Program-made: the position numbers and the translations under genes | In this document: positions 27,304 through 35,651 of the stretch, piece by piece | Layout: the number at the start of each line of letters is the position of its first letter | Position numbering within the stretch: position 1 is the stretch's first letter | Notes under the pieces: model-generated | The model's database searches: none | What the model saw: only the letters and a program-made list of their open reading frames with translations | Told to the model about the DNA's origin: nothing | Source of the DNA: Candidatus Protochlamydia phocaeensis | GTDB taxonomy: Bacteria > Chlamydiota > Chlamydiia > Chlamydiales > Parachlamydiaceae | Assembly: GCF_001545115.1 (NCBI RefSeq) | Contig: NZ_FCNU01000022.1 | Coordinates: 24,544-88,543, forward strand | Direction of reading: 5' to 3' | DNA: 64,000 bases

Positions 27304-27462
27304 TTATTTAGGTTTTTTTTTCTTGCCAGATGTAGCTAAAGCGTTAATTCTTGGCTTATCTGTTTGTCCCGTCAAAGTAACTTTTAGGGGCTTCCCAGTG
27401 GCTTCTTCCTTTGTTGGAACAAGCGCCTCTTTTTTCTCGCTTGGATGCTTTCTTGTTGGCAT
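27304..27462 (-). CDS. Small basic protein of unknown function
   Basis: A 52-codon frame starts with ATG at 27462, preceded by a strong AAAGGAGGGATC ribosome binding site, and ends at 27304. The product begins MPTRKHPSEKKEALVP and ends SGKKKKPK; it is lysine-rich, hydrophilic and probably disordered. It does not resemble a ribosomal protein I know. The binding site and clean frame are the main support. The remaining sequence up to 27687 is AT-rich leader. Confidence 0.6.
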   Translation of the reverse strand: MPTRKHPSEKKEALVPTKEEATGKPLKVTLTGQTDKPRINALATSGKKKKPK

Positions 27463-27687
27463 GATCCCTCCTTTTAAAGCTCTGCTAGACTAGCAAGGCA
27501 TGTGTATGTTTAAATGAGATTTAAAACAAAAGAATCTCAAATTTAAATCACTCTAATTTTGCAAGCACACAACGTGCGTTCTTTTCCATTTTTCCGCTCT
27601 CTTTCGTTTATAGGTCTAAAATAAATTTATTGTATTATTTTTTTTAATTTATTAAAGAAAAAGTAAGTTATTTATTTTAGAGGAGTA

Positions 27688-28086
27688 ATGGAAGCGACTT
27701 ATCCGTTTAGTGTTCATTGGAGTCCTTATTCAGTTGCGGAGACGGTGCAGCATCTGGATGCTGCCCTGCGAGCGAAAGGAACGCCTGTATTTGCTTTAAT
27801 TGATCATTCGGGAGAGGCCAGCCGTGTTGGGCTTTCTTTAGCGGATGAAAAATTATTGATTTTTGGAGACCCTAAGGTGGGGACGTTTTTGATGCAGGAA
27901 AACCCTGCCATTGGATTTGACTTACCGCTTAAAGTACTAGTTTGGAAAGATGCATCCGGATCGACTCAAATTGCCTATACAGATCCTAGTGTATTAAAAG
28001 ACCGCTATCACATTGAAAAGAATAAAGAGATATTGGAAAAAATGGCCCATGCTCTTTCTAGCTTAATTAATGAAGTAATTAAATAG
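27688..28086 (+). CDS. DUF302 family protein
   Basis: The 132-residue protein shows the DUF302 pattern: SVAETVQHLDAALRAKGTPVFALIDHS near 16-42, LLIFGDPKVGTFLMQENPAIGFDLPLKVLVW near 57-86 and an end helix with LEKMAHALSSL. The family is widespread and its biochemical role is not settled. AGAGGAG precedes the ATG. It is 9 bp from the next gene, so they form an operon. Confidence 0.88.
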   Translation: MEATYPFSVHWSPYSVAETVQHLDAALRAKGTPVFALIDHSGEASRVGLSLADEKLLIFGDPKVGTFLMQENPAIGFDLPLKVLVWKDASGSTQIAYTDPSVLKDRYHIEKNKEILEKMAHALSSLINEVIK

Positions 28087-28095
28087 GAGGCCGTT

Positions 28096-28614
28096 ATGAG
28101 AGGGATTAACAAGATCGCCTCGTTTGCTATTTTTCTCAGCTTCTGCTCGCTAAGTTGTTTTGCCCAATCGAAAGATCCAGCCCTTTCACCCGGAATTATA
28201 GAACAAGGAGATGGAATGAATAAAAAATCTACCGCACGCTTAGAAGGTAAGTGGCGGGTCATCGGTTGTCAATTAAATACAGTTTGGCTTCCTTCTCCTA
28301 TATTCGAGAACTTTATTTATAGCTTTCCGGATAAGGAGCATTATAAACTGGACTGGGCGGATTTGACCTTTCCTAAATATGTCGGAGGCTTTCCTAAAAG
28401 TCCAACCGGCCGCATTTCCATCAATACCAATGTCACGCCCAATGAAATGGATTTAGTCCCAGATACTGGACCTTATGCCGGGCAAACGCTAAAGGGAATC
28501 TTCGAATTAGATCACGATATTCTAAAAGCCAATTTTTCCTTTCCCGACCATGCTCGTCCTAAAGAATTTGCTGCCGAGCAAAATCAAGTGTATGAAATTT
28601 GGCAGCGTCTTTAA
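28096..28614 (+). CDS. Exported protein, TIGR03067-like domain
   Basis: The 172-residue protein has a Sec signal peptide (about 1-24, ending CFAQ) and a domain reading LEGKWRVIGCQLNT, then IYSFPDKEHYKLDW, and GIFELDHDILKANFSFPDHARPKEFA. This is the lipocalin-like layout of TIGR03067 proteins (L-G-W---xGxYxLDGDxLKxC-----RPxxF). Function unknown; the product is probably periplasmic. TAGGAGG lies 7 bases before the ATG. Confidence 0.7.
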   Translation: MRGINKIASFAIFLSFCSLSCFAQSKDPALSPGIIEQGDGMNKKSTARLEGKWRVIGCQLNTVWLPSPIFENFIYSFPDKEHYKLDWADLTFPKYVGGFPKSPTGRISINTNVTPNEMDLVPDTGPYAGQTLKGIFELDHDILKANFSFPDHARPKEFAAEQNQVYEIWQRL

Positions 28615-28643
28615 GCTAGCTTTTTACGATAAATGGCAAGGGA

Positions 28644-28852
28644 AAATTGCCGGCTGTTAGAGGGAGAGGATTAAAATTCATCATAATCGATGGTTGAAAT
28701 TAGTTTCTCCCTAAGAGGCGATAGGAGATAGCGGACAATGTTGAGTAAAGAGGGGCCGCTATCTCTATTGCTTCCTGGGGAAAAGATCGAATCTCGGTTT
28801 TTAGCGGTTTTAACATTTTCTCTTAAGCCCCTCGGGCTTTAGCCGGCAATTT
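28644..28852. repeat. Family B palindromic element with intact outer ends
   Basis: A perfect 12-bp terminal inverted repeat AAATTGCCGGCT (28644-28655) / AGCCGGCAATTT (28841-28852) encloses the family B ends TTAGAGGGAGAGGATTAAAA and TTAGCGGTTTTAACATTTTCTC. Inside is TCATAATCGATGGTTGAAATTA, the reverse of the ATCTCAACTATCGATTATGA core seen at 30984 and 32751. Confidence 0.75.
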
Positions 28853-28866
28853 AAAGATTAGTTAAA

Positions 28867-29241
28867 TTATTGCGTTTCAATTTTTTTAAGCTTTTCAATG
28901 CCTACTACAGAGCTGCCTAATAAGGTCCACGGGCCCTTTAAACGGCCACGTTTAAATTCATAGACTTGCACGCCAAGATAATTGGGATCTTCTACTCCTC
29001 TAAAGATAAACGAGATTTGATCGCCATCACGCACACCTGTTCCTACATTATAGGTGCCATCGCTAAATGTCCAATATATCGCATAAGTCTCCTCTTGCTT
29101 TTCTAATATGGCAACGCCCGTATACCGTTGGCCAAGAAACGGATCGAAGCCCGATACTTCGTAAGCTCCGGAAAGATCTGCCTGAAGGCACATATAGGGG
29201 AATAAAAAGAAGAAATAAAGGCATAAGAGTTTTTTCAGCAT
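28867..29241 (-). CDS. Exported protein of unknown function
   Basis: The 124-residue protein has a signal peptide at about 1-21 (hydrophobic FFFLFPYMCLQA) and a small beta-rich domain: LSGAYEVSGFDP, GVAILEKQEETYAIYWTFSDGTYNVGTGV, then YEFKRGRLKGPWTLL. It resembles small periplasmic lipocalin-like proteins but I do not recognise a family. AGGAGC precedes the ATG at 29241. Confidence 0.7.
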   Translation of the reverse strand: MLKKLLCLYFFFLFPYMCLQADLSGAYEVSGFDPFLGQRYTGVAILEKQEETYAIYWTFSDGTYNVGTGVRDGDQISFIFRGVEDPNYLGVQVYEFKRGRLKGPWTLLGSSVVGIEKLKKIETQ

Positions 29242-29692
29242 AATAGCTCCTATTGTTGTTTATATTTAGACCCTTCTTTTGGCTATGCCAAGGCATCTGC
29301 TCTTTGAAAAATTCAAAAGGTCTTTTTAAAGACTGTCTGTGGAATAAAATTTGTCTCACTTTTCCCGTTAAATACCACCTATACCGATCTTTTGAAAAAA
29401 AAGGTAGTACATAAAAGCTTGTCTCCAAACTCAAGCTATTAGCCTAGGTTTTAGTTCTTTCCTGACTGAGAAATAATTTTGAATATAGGCATTATGAATT
29501 TGAAGATAAGCTCTAAGACTGTTTACTTAAAAAGAAGAGGTTCTTTATAAGCTCAAATAGGAAATTGATAATTGTTTTAACAATGATGGAAAAATCATTT
29601 CAACTATCGATTATGAGGGTTTTAATACATCCTCTTAGAATTGAAATGTTTAAAGCCTGGCATCAAACCTTAACATTTTATTAGGAGGTTGC
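29242..29692. other. Gap with degenerate repeat pieces
   Basis: I see no gene. It holds TCTCCAAACTCAAGCTATTAG (29421-29441, a family A arm), GAGAAATAATTTTGAATATAGGCATTATGAATT (29468-29500) and TTTCAACTATCGATTATGAGGGTTTTAATACATCCTC (29597-29633), both family B cores, and finally the leader of the old yellow enzyme gene with its TTAGGAGG site. A minus frame crossing 29063-29434 is a shadow. Confidence 0.5.
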
Positions 29693-30847
29693 ATGAGCGC
29701 AGAAAAAGGAACAGAATACACGACTTCGGCTACTCATGCGGGCTGTTTAGCTCATGACGATCATGACCGTAGCTTTGCTGATTTTGATTTGCTAAGCCCT
29801 TTAACGATTAGAGGACTATGCTTGCGCAACCGCATAGCCGTCTCGCCCATGTGTCAGTATTCAGCTAAAGAAGGATTTGCAGATGATTGGCATCTTGTCC
29901 ACTTGGGAAGCAGGGCAGTAGGAGGGGCTGGGCTTATTTTTACTGAAGCGACCGCTGTGACGGCGCAAGGAAGAATCTCACCGGGAGATCTCGGTCTATG
30001 GGATGATGCACATATTGAGCCTCTTGAGCGCATTACACACTTTATTCATCGCATGGACGCAAAGGCTGGCATTCAGTTAGCCCATGCCGGCCGCAAAGGG
30101 AGCTGCGATGTGCCTTGGAAAGGAGGGGAAAGCTTAAGCAAGGGACAAGGAGGATGGGATCTCGTTGCGCCAAGCCCTATTCCTTTTTTGGATTTAATGC
30201 CGCAAGACTTAGACAAGCCGGGCATTCAAAGAGTCATCCAAGCTTTTCGAGAAGCGGCCATTCGCGCAGTGAAAGCGGGCTATGACATTATTGAGATCCA
30301 TTCGGCTCATGGATATTTGCTTCACGAATTTCTCTCTCCTCTTAGCAATAAACGGACGGACGAATACGGAGGAAGCTTGGAAAATCGCATGCGTCTAGTA
30401 TGCCAAATTGCGCAAGCGATTCGCTCTGTGATCCCTCAACAGATGCCTCTTTTTGTCCGCCTCTCTGCGACAGATTGGGTAGAAGGCGGCTGGGAGATCC
30501 AACAATCAATTGAGCTGGCCAAACAACTAAAACCTTTAGGTGTTGATTTAATTGACGTGTCTAGCGGAGGATCTGTTAAGCATGCAAAAATTCCGGTCGG
30601 ACGAAATTATCAAGTTCCTTTTGCCGCAGCAATCAGAGAGCAAGCGCAAATCCTAACAGGTGCTGTTGGACTAATTACAGATCCCCAACAGGCTAATGAA
30701 ATCGTGACAGCCGGCCAAGCCGATTTGGTTTTTATTGGCAGGGAATTCTTAAGAGAGCCTTATTGGGGGCTAAAGGCCGAGCAAGCCTTGAACAAAGAGC
30801 CAAAATGGCCGATGCAATATGGATATGCTGTCAAAAGACATGGATAA
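29693..30847 (+). CDS. Old yellow enzyme family NADH:flavin oxidoreductase (NamA/YqjM type)
   Basis: A 384-residue FMN TIM-barrel. After a 27-residue polar N-terminal extension come LRNRIAVSPMCQYSA (the YqjM-type Cys that tunes FMN), QLAHAGRKG near 127-135, the active-site IEIHSAHGYLLHEFLSP with the His pair? (H-S-A-H) near 204, and the FMN phosphate site VFIGREFLREPYW near the end. It reduces activated C=C bonds with NAD(P)H. The extension is absent in most relatives. A perfect AGGAGG precedes the ATG. Confidence 0.92.
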   Translation: MSAEKGTEYTTSATHAGCLAHDDHDRSFADFDLLSPLTIRGLCLRNRIAVSPMCQYSAKEGFADDWHLVHLGSRAVGGAGLIFTEATAVTAQGRISPGDLGLWDDAHIEPLERITHFIHRMDAKAGIQLAHAGRKGSCDVPWKGGESLSKGQGGWDLVAPSPIPFLDLMPQDLDKPGIQRVIQAFREAAIRAVKAGYDIIEIHSAHGYLLHEFLSPLSNKRTDEYGGSLENRMRLVCQIAQAIRSVIPQQMPLFVRLSATDWVEGGWEIQQSIELAKQLKPLGVDLIDVSSGGSVKHAKIPVGRNYQVPFAAAIREQAQILTGAVGLITDPQQANEIVTAGQADLVFIGREFLREPYWGLKAEQALNKEPKWPMQYGYAVKRHG

Positions 30848-30879
30848 TGGACGGCGCATCCTACTCACTCCGATGACTA

Positions 30880-31005
30880 AATTGTTAGTCGCCTAAGAGG
30901 AGGGCTTAAAACGACTAGTGGCCTAGATTTGAATTGTTTTCTCCTAGGGAGTACGAATACCTCCCAGGGGAAAATATCTCAACTATCGATTATGATGGGC
31001 TAAGG
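30880..31005. repeat. Family B palindromic repeat between converging genes
   Basis: CCTAAGAGGAGGGCTTAAAACG opens the copy; ATATCTCAACTATCGATTATGATGGG closes it. Its end overlaps the last codons of dacB by a few bases. Confidence 0.5.
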
Positions 31006-32556
31006 AGCTGCTTCGTAAATAAGGCTGGTAATTTGCCCAACATCTTCCATAATGGCAAAGACATCTTTCAATGCCGGCATTGTCCCATTATTGACAGACA
31101 CCATAAAGGCTAACAGATGACCGTTCTTGCTTTTAATGTAGCCTGCAAATGTTTTTGTTGTTAAAAAATAAGTCCGTGTCGCTAAATTAAAAGAGAGTCC
31201 GGATCCTGTCTTAGCCCAGACTTTCCCTGCTCCGGCCGTATTCTTGGCCACATCTGCCAATGATCCATCAACGCCGAGAATGGGCAAGGCATTAAAAAAA
31301 TGCTCAAATTGAGCTTGTGGCTTCTTGCTCATATATTCTAATAGCTGGACTTCTGCAAGGGGAGTCAGGCGGTTTCCATCTCCTCCTGCTGCGTCAATAA
31401 AGACAAAAGAGTCGGGAGAGATTTTTACGTCCTGGATGAGAAATTGTCCTAATTCTTCCATCCCGTCATCAAAGGTTTTTTTCCCCTTCTTGGCAGCCAA
31501 CAGTAGGGGAATCAAATCAGCCCCTAAGTTATGACTGACTTTAAGAATCAGCTTGGCATATTCGAAAAGAGGAGGGGATGTCCATACGGCGATAGGAGCT
31601 AATTTTTGCAAAATGTCGGAAGGAGGAAGAGACGGGGCGTGATGCCGGTCAAGATTAACTGCGATGCCTTGGGAGCGCAGCGCCTGGATGAAAGCCGTTT
31701 GCGCGAATTGATTGATATCTTTAATGGCAAACGTGCGAATAATATCCTTCTCGCCAATAGGCAGAGAGCCTTTAATGGTGATTTGCTTTCCTGATTCATC
31801 CGAATCCATTTGTAGATCAAGCGCCTCTTTATCGCCGACTGTTCGGACTTCGTTAATGATGGTGTATCCCTCGACTTTGGGCCGCCAATCTATTTGTGCT
31901 TTTTGACCTTCTGCGGTTGGATTAAGGATTAAATCGATTACATTCTCATTGATGAAAAGAGGGGATAGGGTCATCTCCCGCTTTTCCGTTATCTCGAAGA
32001 GACGGTCGTCAATGAGAATATTGCCATTGATCTCATGGATTCCTTGTTGCTTTATCTGTTTGGCTAAATCATTTAAGCCATATAAGGGATCTTCAGGTGT
32101 CAAAAGGACGCCGGGAAGGTTGTTGGCTAATGTATGGTCTAGTTTGGTAAAAGAGAGTTCATCTGGTCCTTTAGATCTTCCGCCAAAAGCCAAATCTCCT
32201 TGAGCGACAAGAATCAAATCTCCCGTAAGGCGTCCTTCTTTAAGGGAGCCGATGGCAAAAACCGGAGTCTTGAAGCGATAATCATCTCCAAAAGTATGCA
32301 ACAAGGCAGCAACGGAAAACATTTTTGTTGTGGAAGCAGGAAGGAAAAACCGGTCGTCATTAAGGTTGAATACGATTTCTTCTGTTTCTAAGTCCTTTAC
32401 ATATACTCCCCAAAAAGCATGTTGATATTTAGGTTGGTGCATAAGGCTAAGGATAGGCTCCGGCAAAGATGTCGGTGTAGGGGAAGCCTTTAAAAAAAGG
32501 CCTGGCATGAAGGAGAGGAACAAAGAAAATAAAAGAGGTCGGCCTAGCATGGTCAA
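31000..32556 (-). CDS. dacB: D-alanyl-D-alanine carboxypeptidase/endopeptidase PBP4
   Basis: The 518-residue protein has a signal peptide (about 1-24), the acyl-serine motif STTK at 75-78, the SHN motif in LKVSHNLGADLI near 337-341 and the KTG motif in WAKTGSGLSFN near 450. Spacing and the large insert between the first two motifs identify class C PBP4. It trims or cleaves peptidoglycan in the periplasm. This fits environmental chlamydiae, which make a peptidoglycan. The full active site is intact. Confidence 0.94.
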   Translation of the reverse strand: MTMLGRPLLFSLFLSFMPGLFLKASPTPTSLPEPILSLMHQPKYQHAFWGVYVKDLETEEIVFNLNDDRFFLPASTTKMFSVAALLHTFGDDYRFKTPVFAIGSLKEGRLTGDLILVAQGDLAFGGRSKGPDELSFTKLDHTLANNLPGVLLTPEDPLYGLNDLAKQIKQQGIHEINGNILIDDRLFEITEKREMTLSPLFINENVIDLILNPTAEGQKAQIDWRPKVEGYTIINEVRTVGDKEALDLQMDSDESGKQITIKGSLPIGEKDIIRTFAIKDINQFAQTAFIQALRSQGIAVNLDRHHAPSLPPSDILQKLAPIAVWTSPPLFEYAKLILKVSHNLGADLIPLLLAAKKGKKTFDDGMEELGQFLIQDVKISPDSFVFIDAAGGDGNRLTPLAEVQLLEYMSKKPQAQFEHFFNALPILGVDGSLADVAKNTAGAGKVWAKTGSGLSFNLATRTYFLTTKTFAGYIKSKNGHLLAFMVSVNNGTMPALKDVFAIMEDVGQITSLIYEAAP

Positions 32557-32692
32557 TCTTCCTTAATAATAATGGGCGTATATCAAAACCGCTATTATAC
32601 GTTTTGATATCTTCTGTAAGAGATGAAATTAAGGGATATCAATTATTTTTTTATTTTTGAAGTGAAATTTAAAATATTAAATCTTTATAAGC

Positions 32693-32794
32693 ACTCTAAG
32701 AGGGGATATTAAAAACCGCAATCTCCTCTTGCTTCCTTAGGGGAAAAATAATCTCAACTATCGATTATGAGGGGGTTACACCCTCTTAAAGCGA
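32693..32794. repeat. Family B palindromic repeat, compact copy
   Basis: ACTCTAAGAGGGGATATTAAAAACCG at the left end pairs with GGGGGTTACACCCTCTTAAAG at the right end. The core ATAATCTCAACTATCGATTATGAG lies between them. It sits just upstream of the next gene's ribosome binding site. Confidence 0.7.
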
Positions 32795-32824
32795 TCTCTC
32801 AATTAATTTAGGTATGGAGAAATA

Positions 32825-33601
32825 ATGTGCTTTTTTTATTCTAATCTGCCTGACCATCAGGGAAATGGACCGTCTACGCTTGATCATAATCCTTATGCTC
32901 CTGCTTCCTCTTTTCCGCTTAATCAACCGGCTCATCCGGGATTTATGCCGGCTACTCAGAATCGGGAGCCAGATAAGAAAATTATCTTGATGCCTGACTA
33001 TTTAGAAAAGCTCATTCTTAATCTTTGGGAATGTAATGAAAAAATCAAAAAGCATAAGGAGCAATTACCCTTCTTAGAGAGCGATCTTAGAGAGGAAGAA
33101 GCAAGTTATATAGAACCTCCTTCCTTCCATTTTCCGTATGTGACAAAGCTAGATGCGAGGATGTTTATTCGGAAGTATATGCCCGAAAAGACGCGAATGT
33201 ATTTACAAATGTCTATGAAAGAAGAGGTGCTTGTCAATCAGCTTGCAGAGAAAGATTTGCACTATAATATGCGTGCTTTAATAAGAAAAGTCATAGATAT
33301 CCACAAGCAAGTTCAGCAGCAATTTGAGCAAGAGTATGGAAATTTGACTAATCAAATAAACACAGAACTCAATGAATTGTTTCCTATGCTAAATCAAGAA
33401 GCCCACCACAAACTGAGAAAGGAAATAATGCCTTCTATCCCTTCTGAAAATAAGGCAGGAACATTGCATTCATTTATTCAAGAAGACGATAGGCGGTCCT
33501 TTCAGCCATCCAATCCGTCTGAAATGAAATTCCGACAGGATATCAATAGTTCTTACAATCAGGATATCAATAATTTTTACAATAAAGTGAATAGAGTTTA
33601 A
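32825..33601 (+). CDS. Soluble helical protein of unknown function
   Basis: The 258-residue product has a disordered N-terminus rich in P, N and S (about 1-50), a helical coiled-coil region at about 55-205, and a disordered tail with the near-repeat QDINSSYNQDINNFYN. No signal or membrane segment. GGAG lies 6 bases before the ATG. Family not recognised; the layout suits a chlamydia-specific secreted or scaffold protein, which is a guess. Confidence 0.65.
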   Translation: MCFFYSNLPDHQGNGPSTLDHNPYAPASSFPLNQPAHPGFMPATQNREPDKKIILMPDYLEKLILNLWECNEKIKKHKEQLPFLESDLREEEASYIEPPSFHFPYVTKLDARMFIRKYMPEKTRMYLQMSMKEEVLVNQLAEKDLHYNMRALIRKVIDIHKQVQQQFEQEYGNLTNQINTELNELFPMLNQEAHHKLRKEIMPSIPSENKAGTLHSFIQEDDRRSFQPSNPSEMKFRQDINSSYNQDINNFYNKVNRV

Positions 33602-33607
33602 CTGGTG

Positions 33608-33651
33608 AAGAGAGGGTATTCAAATTTAGAACTGTTGAATAGCCTCTTTTC
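33608..33651 (+). terminator. Candidate terminator hairpin
   Basis: AGAGGGTATTCAA pairs with TTGAATAGCCTCT (one mismatch) around an ATTTAGAACTG loop, directly after the stop codon; the right side ends in TTTT. Confidence 0.5.
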
Positions 33652-33664
33652 AAGTGGGCTTTTC

Positions 33665-33775
33665 TTAACCTTTCTGAATGCTCAATTTTATTAGAAATTT
33701 GGAAAAATTTTAGCTTTTTTTATATGGCAAAAAACATTTACACGCTTCTAACTGAACTCAACAGATAACTCCTCC
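33665..33775. repeat. Family C imperfect palindrome, copy 1
   Basis: The stretch shares CTCAATTTT-TTAGAAATTTGGAAAAATTTTAGC and a downstream ATATGGCAAAAAAC segment with 47121-47215, in the same order. Both are imperfect hairpins near a family B end. Confidence 0.5.
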
Positions 33776-33797
33776 TATTTCAGAGGAGGAATACTCT

Positions 33798-35156
33798 CTA
33801 AGGAAAAATTTTGGGTAGTCCGAAAACATCGACATGATGCCATAGATACTTTTCTATAGGAGAGGATTGAAGAATATAGGGGAAGCGGATCTCTGTTTCT
33901 TCTTCCCGCTCCGCTCCATTCTCAAAAATGGCTAATTGATCGATAACAATATCCATTTTCTTTACTCCATAATTGATTTCGGAGTGAAAATGCTTGGGCC
34001 CAATGACCAGTTTGTGATTTCCGATCAGCTGAGCAGCTATCGAGTAATGGGATTCAGAACGAATTAAGCAATCAAAATTCGACATCGAAAAGAAATCTTC
34101 TAGAACGGGATTTGTTCGATTTGGATGATCGTCTCCAAAGATAATATCTTGTTTAAAGCCAGCCTCTCTAATTTTTCTTAGCACTTTTTCTTGAAGGGCT
34201 TTTGGATTGCGCGCGTCCGTAAAAAGGTGAAAATAAAGCGGTTGATCAGCATAGGTTTGGCAGACTCGAATAGCTTGCGCAATATAATAATCTTCTGGAG
34301 GAAGCTTGCAAGGATAGTAGTTTTGCGATGTGGCATTATCCGGTCCTGATCCTGCGCGCCAATGAATGGCAACGGAAACGCGGTCTTTTGGAGGGACAAT
34401 AAGATTTAAATCTTGTTTGGGTTTAATAATTTCACGGATTTGTGCCTTAAAATTCAGGTCTTTCCAATCAATAGCGACATAGGCGCCTCTGTAGAAGGGG
34501 CCCCGCTCGGATGGGGATTCCGGAAAATAATAAATGGAATGAAGTTCTTTTCTTCTTTCTCTTTCTTCTTGAGACTGTTCACTCAATTGTGTAAATGCTG
34601 CTTCATCCCCATGCGCATGGCAAGCCGTAAATTTGGTCAAGTCATATTCTTTCTCTATGTCGCTTATCAAAAGCTGGTCGGAATATTCAAAAGGTACATA
34701 AGCCAAAGGTAAATGATACTTATACGATAGCCACTTCGCATGCAGATAAGTAATCAAGCAATCTCCAAACCTTCCCCCACTAAAGAGATAAGAGACCATG
34801 CTTTCTGTCGGCATAGCCTTTTCAGAAGAAAGGGCAACCGGTTGAGGAGCCGCTTGCTCATTGGTTCGAAGCGAGCTTGCATCCGCTTTCTGATTAAATA
34901 AAGAACAAACCTTTTTGCTTAAACACACAGCTCCTCTTATAACCCCTTCTATCGAAGCAAATAAAGGAAAAGCCACAGCCATAACAGAAAAGGCTAAAAT
35001 AAGAACGCCCTTTTCTGCTCCTTTTCCCATATATTTTAAACCTTTTAATAAGAAATGATCGCTAGGTTTAATAATAAAAATGGATTTTTTATTCTGTTGA
35101 TTTAATGTGTTAAAGATAGATGTACTAGCGGGGAAATAGGAATTAATAGCTAACAT
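33798..35156 (-). CDS. Membrane-anchored fucosyltransferase-like protein
   Basis: The 452-residue protein has a hydrophobic helix at about 46-75, then a GT-B-like region: YLFSGGRFGDCLITYLHAKWLSYKY near 145-170 (a GxxG nucleotide-sugar entry motif), VAIHWRAGSGPDN near 260 (in the position of the H-x-R-R-G-D fucosyltransferase motif), YFHLFTDARNP near 307, and an EDFFSMSNFDCLIRSESHYSIAAQLIG end motif. That succession matches alpha-1,2/1,6-fucosyltransferase and O-fucosyltransferase folds. A role in modifying a host or surface glycan is inference. No Shine-Dalgarno; AT-rich leader. Confidence 0.6.
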   Translation of the reverse strand: MLAINSYFPASTSIFNTLNQQNKKSIFIIKPSDHFLLKGLKYMGKGAEKGVLILAFSVMAVAFPLFASIEGVIRGAVCLSKKVCSLFNQKADASSLRTNEQAAPQPVALSSEKAMPTESMVSYLFSGGRFGDCLITYLHAKWLSYKYHLPLAYVPFEYSDQLLISDIEKEYDLTKFTACHAHGDEAAFTQLSEQSQEERERRKELHSIYYFPESPSERGPFYRGAYVAIDWKDLNFKAQIREIIKPKQDLNLIVPPKDRVSVAIHWRAGSGPDNATSQNYYPCKLPPEDYYIAQAIRVCQTYADQPLYFHLFTDARNPKALQEKVLRKIREAGFKQDIIFGDDHPNRTNPVLEDFFSMSNFDCLIRSESHYSIAAQLIGNHKLVIGPKHFHSEINYGVKKMDIVIDQLAIFENGAEREEETEIRFPYILQSSPIEKYLWHHVDVFGLPKIFP

Positions 35157-35234
35157 AATTTAAAGCTTTATAATAGATAAATAATCAGGAGATAATAGTG
35201 TAAATTAAGGATAGAATCAAGCGAAATAATAAAT

Positions 35235-35400
35235 AACTTGAGTTTGGAGTTTTTTTTGCCCTTTGGACGGACGTGAACGCGCTTGCAGAGGAACAAATGG
35301 CTAGGCGGTCCCTATTTTTAAATTTGACCGCTTTGTCATTTATTCATCTCCGAGGCTTTGATGCTGTTGAAAGAGCAAAAAAAACTCCAAACTTAGGTTA
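35235..35400. repeat. Palindromic intergenic repeat, family A, copy 2
   Basis: AACTTGAGTTTGGAGTTTTTTTTGCCC at the left end is mirrored by GAGCAAAAAAAACTCCAAACTTAGGTT at the right end. The middle keeps GGACGGACGTGAACGC and CATCTCCGAGGCTTTGA, diverged from copy 1. Confidence 0.7.
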
Positions 35401-35440
35401 AATAGTCTTGAAATCTGGACCATTATGAATTTGACGGCAG

Positions 35441-35606
35441 TATTGCTTAAAACTCAATTTTGTAGGGCATAGATAAGAAAAAAGCCTGCTGAATTAGACA
35501 AATCACGTGAGTGGCGCATGGGCACTTGCCGGGGTGAAGGCACAGCAGGGGACCCGCGGACAATGCTTTTTTCAAGAACCGTTCTTAGGGGGAAATACGC
35601 CCTCTA
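35441..35606. repeat. Family B variant with a conserved ~65-bp insert, copy 1
   Basis: After ATTGCTTAAAACTCAATTTTG comes GGCATAGATAAGAAAAAAGCCTGCT and CACGTGAGTGGCGC. The same block, in the same order, lies at 52432-52508. The right end is TACGCCCTCTAAT, as in the second copy. No gene in this part of the gap. Confidence 0.65.
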
Positions 35607-35651
35607 ATATAGCCTTTGCAAGCAGCAAAAGGCTTTGACAAGCTTAAATCT

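Noticed and set aside
29063..29434. 123-residue minus-strand frame
   Set aside because: It overlaps the exported 124-residue protein on the same strand, which has a signal peptide and a binding site.
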